DNA of 64,000 nucleotides from Brachypterus glaber (taxonomy: Eukaryota > Arthropoda > Insecta > Coleoptera > Kateretidae), in the NCBI GenBank assembly GCA_958510825.1, contig OY294048.1:12975589-13039588 (forward strand). Direction: 5' to 3'. Shown piece after piece: positions 32,885 to 43,600 of the stretch. Below the pieces are notes generated by a model. The model saw only the letters and a program-made list of their open reading frames with translations. It was not told the origin of the DNA and searched no databases. Numbering within the stretch: position 1 is the stretch's first letter; every line of letters begins with the position of its first letter. The translations under genes and the position numbers were made by a program.

Positions 32885-32940
32885 TTGTATACAGTATACA
32901 GCTGTATACTGCAGTATACTGTAACACGTGTTACAATTTT
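32885..32940. promoter_or_regulatory. Palindrome cluster between divergent NABP and LITAF genes
   Basis: AGTATAC-type half sites alternate over about 55 bp: GTATACAGTATAC, CAGCTG, GTATACTGCAGTATAC and AACACGTGTT. The segment contains two E-box cores (CAGCTG, CACGTG) in a self-complementary array. It lies 0.55 kb upstream of the NABP start and 1 kb upstream of the LITAF start. Any binding role is inference. Confidence 0.4.
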
Positions 32941-33065
32941 TTTATAACTCCACTTTTCCATTATTAGTAAAATTACATAACGCTTAAAAGGTACAATCAA
33001 GTAATGGAGATCTCTACAACTAGAATTATGAAACAAAAGACGTCTACCCTATCTCTATCTCATTT

Positions 33066-33157
33066 GTGCTACACTTTCCAGCCAACCAAATAAATACTGT
33101 ATTTGTTTTTCATACAACAAATACAGTATTTATTTAGTTGGCCGGAAAGTGTAGCAC
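33066..33157. mobile_element. 92-bp near-perfect hairpin (mini foldback)
   Basis: GTGCTACACTTTCCAGCCAA, then CCAAATAAATACTGTATTTG, pairs with CAAATACAGTATTTATTTAG and TTGGCCGGAAAGTGTAGCAC, with a loop of roughly 12 nt. A diverged second hairpin of the same design follows at 33273-33345. Both are in the 1.6-kb divergent intergenic region. Confidence 0.8.
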
Positions 33158-33272
33158 TAAGCGGCACGAACGAACATAGCTAATGTGAATCTGTAGAATA
33201 AGATAATTCTACTGAAATTTAGATGGCGCCAGTAATTTCTTTAATAAAAAAAATATTGTTACAGTTTTCGTC

Positions 33273-33345
33273 TGGCCAAGTAAATATTGTATTTGTTCAA
33301 CAAAGAACAAACACAGAATTTGTTTGGTTGGGTGGAAGTGGGAGT
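33273..33345. repeat. Diverged second copy of the 33066 hairpin
   Basis: CGTCTGGCCAAGTAAATATTG with TGTATTTGTTC is mirrored by GAACAAACACAGAATTTGTT and TGGTTGGGTGG. The arrangement matches the preceding hairpin with several mismatches. Confidence 0.6.
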
Positions 33346-33952
33346 GTATGTATGTCTTCTATCCTTTTTGGGTAGAACTTTTGTCCTTGTCTAATCTAAC
33401 GGGAGAAATCGCCATTCGGGACAAATAAAAAGCGAACAGTATGAGCAAGTTGCTTTGGAAAAAATTTACAAAAAAAAATGGAAAAAAAATATTGACCTTT
33501 TTTGGCTTTTTCAGCAAAACTATGAGAACACGCGGGGATCCAGAATCTGAATTCCAGATGCGCAACTAGGTCATTAGGAAGGCAAAATTACCACTCCGTT
33601 CATACATCGGGCAACCTTATGAGTATTTTTAAAAGACCTTGATATATACCAGCTTTAGATCATCGTGTGGACGTGGAATAGCCCGTCTAGAAAGTTGCCT
33701 TACATCATCGTGCTCTAGCGAAAACATCCGAGACTTGGCATCCAAGACTCGGGAGTTTAAATCTTAGTTCTTCCACGGTCGTTAAGTTGTGTAGTCTGTT
33801 ATTAATCATTTTTCTCGTATTTATGTGTGAAATAACCTCGAATTAACCTAATTTCATTTTATTGGGTCAGGACAAGTTAAATTTAGAATTCTAACAAGTT
33901 GGTACAAAATTTAGTGTGCTTTTGAACTTAGTGAAGTGTTGAAAACTTGAAG

Positions 33953-34602
33953 ATGAGTAAAATTCAAGCACCACCACCTTATGGGCCACCACCAGCGGCC
34001 CCACCAAGTTATGCACAAGCTGTTGGTGGAGTACCACCTACAAGTCCTTACATACCTCAACACAAAAGTAAGAAACCAAGATTTTCAGACTGATTTATAA
34101 TAAAAATGTTTATATAAAGGCTGAATTAAATTTAAATTAATTTATTCAAAGAATAATTATTTAAATTAATTAACAGTATGTAAATATTAATATTTACATA
34201 CTGAGAGACAGGCATGTAGGCACTATGATTGTGGAGGGGTCCCCTAGAGGCCCAATATTCTGACAAGGTCTTTCATAATATTCTGACAGAACTGTCAGAA
34301 TATTGAGGGTCTTTGGGTCCCATTCGAGAGCGTTAATCCGCGAAACAAAAAGAGAAGTAAAAGTCACCATCTCTATGTTCCACAGGCTGTGGAAAATTCC
34401 CCCTAGCCACCACTACTGAGTAGTATAACCCACCTTGTAGACCCCTAACCAAAGACTAAGTCTGTGCCCTAACTACCTCATTGCCGTAACGGGGGGGGGG
34501 GGGGTGCTAATCCCCCCCTGGCCTTGGTTTGAATCCCCCTTGGCGTTGAGCCCCCCTGGCGTTTTTTAAGCCACCTACCTATGCACTTTTAACCTTATAA
34601 GG

Positions 34603-34668
<66 letters not shown>

Positions 34669-37600
34669 AAAAAATCTGAAGATCAGACATACAAGCAAGT
34701 AAAAATAAAATTAAATTGCATTCTAAAGTTATTTTAACCTTCAGATTACTATTTTGTTTTGCCTGCGGCGCTGTAGATTGTATATGTTGTAATTACAATA
34801 ACCAAGTGAGCCCCTGCGCCAGCCAAAATCTTTATCCAAAATCAAATGTATGAGAAAATTGTAATTAAAATAATTTGCTTATAAAGGGTGTTTTATAAAA
34901 TAATTAGCTTTTTAAATTCTGGCCAGAATTTAAAAAGCAGCCCGGGCTGTTTGAAAAATACGTAACCTTGAAACTCCTAAAAAAATTGCCTGTGGCGCTA
35001 AACTAGGTTGCCAGCCAGTGAAAGTTACACGCGAAATAGCAGAGACTCGTTTGTTATAGTTTGACGCACGGATCTGTGGCTACGGAAAATATGTTTGGAA
35101 TGTGTGTGCAAGTGGGAGGCCCGTTGTAGGCACGCACGCCTTATACACTCTTGAGGGAAAGAAGAGAGCGCGAATGATTCCTCCCCCTTTCGTCGGAGAC
35201 TTTCTTTCATGCGGAGAACTATAGTACGAGGTTAAACAAACAAACAAATCAAATTACTTTCCCCGAGGAAAGTATTACGTTAACAAAAAAATATTAAAAA
35301 CAAACCCTATATGCTTGATAAGGAAAATTAAAAGGCCGAAACTTTGGTGAACTATAAGCCATTTTAAAATTTAATACGGATCCTGATACCGAATTTATGT
35401 ATAGATTTCTCTGAGTTTCTCTTAAACTCCTGATGATGATGATGAAAAGCCGAAACGTGGACAAATTAAATGTCATTTTTTAATTTAATATGGATCGTAT
35501 GGTACCGAGTTCATATTAAAAATCTTTATATTTCTTTGATTTTCTATTTAATTTCTGATGATAACTGTCAATATTATCGAAACATGGAATTTTATATAGT
35601 TAAAATCGCTTCAGTAGGCTCTAGTTTTTATGTATACAAACACGTTAAAAACATATAAGCCTTCTTCCGCGTTTCTGAAGTCTGGTAAAAAAAGATTATT
35701 TCCGCGAAAAAAAATTAAGCTGAAGTTTGCAACGTTTTTTTGCATCGAAAATTCAAATAGTATATTAAAGTACTACTTTCATAACATACGTTTTTAGCGC
35801 ACGAGCACAAGTTTAGAAAACAAGCCGCTTGCGGCGAGTTTTCTAAGGTACTAGAAGCATATCTCTATCTCATCACACAAAAAAGATAAAGGTACTCTAC
35901 CATTTAAAAGAATAACCCTGTATATATATTTTTTATATTGTATACGACTATGTACACTGCCCCACATTAAATTCCGCACACCTAAAAAATTGACATTTTT
36001 TAAATTCAAATATTTCGAAAAATAATTAATGGATTTGACTAATTCTTTTTTCGTTTTAAAGCTTAAACATTCTCTACTTTTGTTTGTTTTAAGAATGATT
36101 ATTTTTTTCGTATTAACAGCAACAAATAATGTACAACTGTTTCTTACCCCATCTTTTAGGACTTGCATGGTACGCCACTGCATCTGTTAATCAAATTATT
36201 AAAGTCTTTCTTATTGCCGCAGTTTTAATGAATATTTTCATTTTTATTTTTTTACTTTTTTACTTCTGGTTTAGGAGATATCAGGATTTTCCTGAAAGTT
36301 GTCATTTTTTCAGTCAACTCAAAAAGTACTAAATCAGCAGAGTTTTTTATTTGAAGCTCATGTCTTTTCCTTCTTCTTCTACGCTCATGTCTTTTACTTC
36401 TTCTACAGTTTCTTCATCCCGGGGCAACTTTTTATTGCCGTCTGACGGAGGCTTAACGGTGATTTCGCAGAATAGCCGCCGAACGGAGTGACCCTATTTT
36501 TTCTTCTACTCAAGTTTTTCAAACCCAATTTAGTTTTTGATAAACTTGATTAGAAGAAAAACGTAACTAGGTTAAGCTTCAAATTTAAAGCACATCATCA
36601 ATCAAATTTATGTAGTACTTTTTAAATTAACTGAAAAAATGACAACTTTTAGGAAAATCCTGATATCTCCTAAACCTGAAGTCAAAATATAAAAAAATAA
36701 AAAAGAAAATATTCATTAAAACTGCGGCAATGAGAAAAACTTTAATAATTTGATAAACAGTTGCAGTGGCGTACCATGCAAGTCCTAGAAGATGGGGTAA
36801 AAAACGTAGTTGTACATTATGTTGAACTGGGAAAAAAGGAATGCCGGGCGCCGTATAGTTCAAATGGGGGTCGTGGTTTCGTATAAGAAAATCAGTAATG
36901 TAGATCAGAGTTCATTTATTGTAGGAAGCAATTTCAAAATACCCAGAGTTAGGTGACCGATGTTATGTATGAACATAAATAAGTTCCAAACTAAAACTAA
37001 TCACCAGGATAATATTTATTAATAGATAAATATTTTATCCCTAAGGATGACTGTTATAGTTTGGAACTTATTTATGTTCATACATAACATCGGTCACCTA
37101 ACTCTGGGTATTTTGAAATTGCTTCCTACAATAAATGAACTCTGATCTACATTACTGATTTTCTTATACGAAACCACGACCCCCATTTGAACTATACGGC
37201 GCCCGGCATTCCTTTTTTCCCAGTTCAACATATCTGGCACTCACCGTGAGGCATAGAGACGTACTGTAGATACGTCCAAAGCTAGGGTATAAAAGAAAAC
37301 AGTGGTAGTATTAGAGTATACAGTGAAAACAAAATGCCTATCGACCATTCACCAACCAATGGCAAGACGAGAAGTGGAAATTCATACAGAGGTCCTCGTA
37401 GAGAGCAATCACTCGACTTCTTGGGTTTTGAAGGTGGTTCAGAAGCATTGGCTTCTGCATTACCAACAACTACTGCAGTATCAACAACTTCCAGCCATGT
37501 CACCAGAGTACAACCCGTACTTACTGCTGGGATGTCAACAACTTCACTACAAGAGCAGCCGCCACCATTATCACCACAGGTTTCACAACACCAACAAAAC

Positions 37601-40600
37601 AATCAAGGTATTTATATTCCAATTTCACATTCACCTCCAACAATGGCAACTTTACCATCCAATGCAAGTGGCGTTGGGCCACAGAGATTTGAGCATACTA
37701 CAAGTACTGGGGCAGTCCCTAGAAGAAATTATTCAGGAGCTAGTAGTAATATAAGTTATAATTTACCTTATTATCATGTAGATTTGCCACATAGACCTCC
37801 TCCAGCTTATGGTAGCTTAAACGTAAACAACAATTTCCCTAGTTTACCTCCACAGGGTTATAACACAAATTCATATGTACAGGTACCACAAAATGCACAG
37901 CCCTGTATACCGGTACAAATCCCAAGTGCCGAAACACTTTCTAGCATTAAAAAATTGTTACCAGTGTTTTCTGAAAACGGTGAAATTCACCCTTGTGACT
38001 TTATAAATAGACTGGAAAAAACACTACAAAATTACAATATTCCATTTCATATGTTTTCACCAGAATTACCAGACCTATTTATCGGGCCTTCAAAGCACTG
38101 GATACAAGCACTATTATATAATTTTAATGATTTTAACGCATTTAAAAACAGTTTTATTGATAATTTTTGGGGATTTTCTCAACAAAACAAGGTTAAACTC
38201 CAACTTGATTTGGGAAAGTACAATAGAACTACCAGCTATTCGAACTACTTTTTGGGCCAAGTGTCAAAAGCTAGATTTTTAAACCCTCCATATTTAGAAC
38301 GGGAACTTATAGCAATAATTAGTAGACACTTTCCTCCAACCATAAGTTGTTCTTTAATAGGAAGTAGATGTATAGCGGAAGTTTTAGAAAGGCTTCGTTT
38401 AGCGGATTCATTTGAAACGGTAAACATGAGACATTCTTCTTCTTCTTCTGCGCAACCTTCTTCGCAACCGGCAGTCGTTCCACATAGAAATTTCTCAAAT
38501 AAAAATTTCAATAAAAATATTTCTCACATTCAAATCGATAATATCGATAACATTAGCGATAATATCGATAATTTAGAACAGAATGAGGGAAACTAATTTT
38601 TCCTAAAGATATAAGCAGTGTATCTTTAGGTAACATTTCCACAACTGCAAAACCTAACCTCACAAATTTTGTAAACAATCCCAAGAGTGAGTTACAAAAA
38701 TGTGATTTTAACCATCAACCAATTTTAAGTGATATAAGTCGAACCCCTGTAATTACCATCAACATAAATCACACCAACTATCCTTGCTTAGTTGACAGTG
38801 GTAGCGAGTGTTGTGCTTTTTCTACAGTGGTAGAAAATTCTGTCACATCCATGTCTATTCCTATGTTTCCAGTAAATGGTATTAGGGTTTCTGGAGCTTT
38901 TAGGAATAAAAACCGAAAAGTCACCCATCAGGCCCTAGTTTCATTTTCTTTAGAAGATGAGGTTTTTGATTTCGAGATGCTTTACATCCCAGACTTAGTC
39001 TTTCCAGTTATCCTGGGTTGTGATTTTCTAAGAACTTTTAAGGTAAGCATAAGTTTAGAACAAGAATGCATTTTTATAAAACATAATAATAAAGTATTAA
39101 CCATCCCTGAAACTAAAACATTGCACACTTATACTGCCCTTGAAGATTCCCCTTTAACAAAAGTATGTGCTATATCAAAGTCCCCTCCTATTATGCAACC
39201 TGATCATTACTATCAAGTAAGTGATGAGGATATTGATGCTGTGGTTAGAGAGGCTCCACTTTCTCCTGAACAAAAAGCTAAATTTAGACACTTACTTCGT
39301 AAGCATAAAAGTGTTTTTTCAGAAAAACCTGGTCTTACGTCTGAGTATGTCCATTCAATAACCCTTTTTGATTACACACCCTTTAATCAAAAGAGTTATC
39401 CCATTCCCATTGCACACAGGCCTGCTGTAGATGCTGAAATTCAGCGTATGCTGGACTTCAACATAATTGAACGTACTTCTTCATCTGCTTTTAGCAGCCC
39501 CCTATGTACCGCGGTCCGCAAAAACGGAACGGTAAGAGTTTGCCTTGATGCAAGGAAGCTTAACAGTGTAATGGAACCCGATACAGAACTCCCAAACAAA
39601 ATTCAAGAGCTTTTGCAAACTTTACCTCCTGAAGTTCGTACTATTTCGAGTTTGGACATGACCAATGGCTACTGGCAAGTTCAGCTAAGGCCTGAGGACA
39701 GAAAATATACTGGATTTCTATATAATGGTAAATCGTATCATTTTAAAGTACTCCCTTTTGGTCTAAAGACCGCAGTTAGTAGTTTCACTCGGGCTATGTC
39801 CGTTATTTTAGGTCCAGAATTTTCCGAATTCATCCGTATTTACATAGATGATGTCCTTGTACTGAGCTCTGGGGTAGATGCGCACCTGCAACACTTAGAT
39901 AGTGTGCTATCCAGATTTGCACAAACCGGATTTACACTACGGTTAAATAAGTGTAAATTTTTTAGGAAGGAAATTCAATTTTTAGGCTACACCCTTTCTG
40001 AAAGTGGCCTTCAAAGTGATTCTTCCAGGGTATCTGCTGTAGTCAACTACCCAGTTCCACAAAATGTAAAACAATTACAGGCGTGGCTAGGTTTGACCAA
40101 CTATGACAGGGTATTCTGTGAAAATTATGCTACTGTGGCAGAGCCCTTATTTTCCCTCCTGAGAAAAAAAACTAAATGGACTTGGGGTCCTGCTCAAGCC
40201 CAAGCATTTAATAACCTGAAAGAGCTGATTAAACAAGAAGTACTTTTGTTTCATCCAATATTCTCTCTCCCTTTCTGGGTACAATGTGACAGTTCTGATG
40301 TTGGCTTAGGTGCTCAGCTTTTTCAGATTGTTAATGGTCATAAAAAAGTAGTGGCATATGCCAGTAGAGTTCTTCTCCCCAGGGAGCGTGCCTATTGTTC
40401 CTCAGAAAAGGAGGCCCTCAGTGTAGTCTGGGCGCTCGAAAAATGGCGAGTTTTTTTAATCGGTCGTCATTTTTATTGCCTCAGCGACAACAGGGCATTA
40501 AGTTATCTTAATACCTGTCGTCTCCTCACACCTAGACTATCCCGTTGGTGCTTATCACTACAGGATTTTGATTTTACTATCAAGCATGTAGCCGGTAAAG

Positions 40601-43600
40601 ACAATATTGTAGCCGATACTTTATCCAGGTATCCTAGTTCTAGGCTACCAACCCCTTATGATCGCTGCTTTAAAATATTAGGCCAAACCATACAGCTCGA
40701 TAGTGTTTTCTGTAGAAATTTGAACTCCCTACCTGAAGACCAACGAAATGATCCCAAGCTTTTTCAAATTCGTGAAAAAGTCCAACAGGACCCAGAAGCT
40801 CACCCCAGATTTGTGATGCATGAAGATATACTTTACATCAGACAATCCGAAGGTGAGCCTTACCTACTTTGCGTTCCAAAAAATCGTATACCCGATTTTA
40901 TTAGAGCCTATCATGCAGGCATGGGTCATTTTGGGGTTTTTAAGACCCATGCTGGAATTAAGCGAGAGGTATGGTGGCAAAATATGGCGCGAGATATTAA
41001 GCAAGAGCTAAAAGCATGCCAAATTTGCCAACTGGTAAAATCTGGTTCTTTGCCGAACCCACCGTTGAAAGCAATTATTCCAGAAGCTCCAGGAGAGCTT
41101 GTGGCACTCGATTTTTACGGGCCCTTGCCCCGATCACGTGGTTCCGTCGAATACATTTGCGTTGTACTCGACGTTTTTTCAAAATTTGTCACTCTTTACC
41201 CTCTGAAAAATGCAACTTGCAAAAATACGCTCAAAAAGCTTCAGGAGGATTATTTTATTAAATACTCAATCCCGAAAGCAATTTTGACGGACCACGGGAC
41301 CCAATTCACGGCCGACCTTTGGTCCGCAACCCTCGAGCCTCTGGGCATAAAAGTCATAAAGTCTTCGGTGCGCCATCCGTGTAGTAATCCATCCGAACGT
41401 ATAATGAAAGAGCTCTCTAGGCTCTTCCGAACATTTTGCCACGACCGACACACCAGGTGGGCCCTAGAAATTGATAAATTTGCGAATTTTCTCAATAACA
41501 TAACGCACCTGTCCACCGGGTATTCCCCCAAAGAATTGCACCTGGGTGAATCCCCTGACTTACCACTTAGAGAAATATTAAATTTTCCGGTTGATACAAA
41601 AAACCTAGATAATCACGTAAAATTATATTTTGCAAAGGAGAGTTTGTTAAGTAGTGCCTTACGTCGAAACGCACACACCCATTCTAGGAAATTAGCTACA
41701 TTTCATGTAGGTGATAAGGTATTACTTAGGGCAAACCCTACTTCGTCTGCAATAGAGGGACGAATAAAAAAATGGATGCTCCTCTATGAGGGCCCATATA
41801 AAATAAAAAAGATCATTGATCTATCAACATATATTTTAAGTAATCCTGAAGATGAAAATGAAAGAGGAATGTTTCATGCATGCCATTTGAAAAAGTATAA
41901 CCCGGAGTCTGAACTTTGAAACAAACCTTCTACCTTACTTTTATAATCTTTTCTGTTTTGAGTTTATCCCGTAAACAGTTTTTTTTTAGTAAAAAAAAAA
42001 AAAAAAGCGTTAACGAGCTAAGGGGGGGTAGATGTGGTAAAACAATATTTTCACACTGTTCTTTAACTTTGGTTATGTTTACATTCTGTCAAATTACCCT
42101 AATTTAGGTGACCTTGACCATTTAGGGATATTTAATTAATAAGGAAATTAGGTTACCAATATATTTTGCTGGAACTACCTGTTCACCTGTGGTATTGTAT
42201 CTTTGACATTCTAACCGATTCATACAGTTCTATTTTTATAACAGTCATCCTTAGGGATAAAATATTTATCTATTAATAAATATTATCCTGGTGATTAGGT
42301 AAGTCTTATTTAATTTATATTTTTATTAAATCCTAATTATTTATATTAGTTTTAGTTTGGAACTTATTTATGTTCATACATAACATCGGTCACCTAACTC
42401 TGGGTATTTTGAAATTGCTTCCTACAATAAATGAACTCTGATCTACATTACTGATTTTCTTATACGAAACCACGACCCCCATTTGAACTATACGGCGCCC
42501 GGCATTCCTTTTTTCCCAGTTCAACACAACATTATTTGTTGCTGTTACGAAAAAAAAAATCATTCTTAAAACAATCAAAAGTAGAGAATGTTTAAGCTTT
42601 AAAACTAAAAAATAATCAGTCAAATCCATTAATTAGTTTTCGAAATATTTGAATTTAAAAAATGTCAATTTTTTAGGTGTCCGGAATTTAATGTGCGGCA
42701 GTGTATATGTTAAAACTGATTTTCAAATTAAACCATGGATGCATATCCTATTATGTTCAATTTCCTAGTTAACATAAGCATTAATGTATGTAAACATGTT
42801 TGCAAAGAACAAATTTACTAGCTCTAAAATAAACAGACCTTCATGGTCAACTGGCAAAAGACGATTATTTACCGAAAAAGCCTTGAACTTTGAAAGGATT
42901 TTTTTTACCAAATCCACGCTTCATTCATTTTCCTAATAAAAGCTTTTATCGACTTTTCTAACACGGTGTCCCGGAACATTTTGTTTTCAAAATCTGATAA
43001 CTCCAACCGAGAGATTATTCCATAACCCACTATTAAAAAAATCGCGAATAATGTGACGGTTGCTAATATTTTAATTTTTCCAAAAATCATTCTGATTAAA
43101 AACGTTTATACATATTTATAAACATGTGTCTAAAAATGTTAAGTTTTCGATATATATAAAGATTTAGTTAAAAATAAAAGTACCTAAAAATTGTCAAAAA
43201 TTTTCAAATAAATTTAATTTTACCGATAATTTTACCCTTATTTTCGCTGTTTAGAAAAATGCTAGATACTTAGTTATAGAATGTTTGTTTTTTTTATGTT
43301 CATTTCATAAAATCATAAAATGTCATAAAATGACCCAATTTGTTCTAAAATCGTCATAAAATAAAATTTTATGACAATAAAAAAGTCATAAAATTTCATA
43401 AAAATACTCATAATTTTTACTTTAGGGAACGTTTAAGTATTACGTAACGCAAATTTTGATCATTTCAGACCCCCACCCCTCCCCTGTAACGCTATTTTTC
43501 TATACCATTAACATGGGCGTAACACTCCAAAATGACCCCCACCCCCCTAGGAGCGTTACGTAATACTTGAACGTTCCCTTAGAGCGACCTGGGAGAGTTT

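Larger units (their letters stand above)
36820..42526 (+). mobile_element. Ty3/gypsy-type LTR retrotransposon, young, rearranged left end
   Basis: Order: inverted LTR piece (36820-37057), direct LTR fragment (37058-37230), candidate primer-binding site, TATA-like box, gag, -1 frameshift signal, pol (protease-RT-RNase H-integrase), polypurine tract and 3' LTR. No env frame is present. The RT-RNase H-integrase order identifies Ty3/gypsy. The left host flank reads GTACATTA and the right CAACATTA, fitting a short target duplication in the arm of the surrounding element. The three LTR copies agree at all 173 shared bases, so the insertion is recent. Confidence 0.92.
35953..42705. mobile_element. 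Mariner-like inverted-repeat element carrying a nested LTR retrotransposon
   Basis: The outer ends TACACTGCCCCACATTAAATT (left) and AATTTAATGTGCGGCAGTGTA (right) are TA-bounded mirrors. The arms are about 380 bp: 35953-36334 on the left, and on the right 36609-36819 plus 42527-42705. The right arm is interrupted by the retrotransposon at 36820-42526. A spacer of about 275 bp (36335-36608) with its own hairpin lies between the arms. Without the insertion the element would be about 1 kb. Long hydrophobic open frames in both arms (36129-36332 on +, 36627-36863 on -) mirror each other and are not taken as genes. Confidence 0.85.

Noticed and set aside
33660..33790. Possible tRNA with GGGAGTTTAAATC as a B box
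   Set aside because: Weak match and no acceptor or anticodon stem could be paired.
34491..34504. Homopolymer G/C runs (also near 13111, 23869, 43888, 56381, 63911) as biological signals
   Set aside because: Likely ordinary mononucleotide repeats, several of them at or near transposon ends; their lengths are also the least reliable part of an assembly.
41919..42030. Possible env gene after pol
   Set aside because: Only about 110 nt separate pol from the polypurine tract and LTR; there is no room for an envelope gene.
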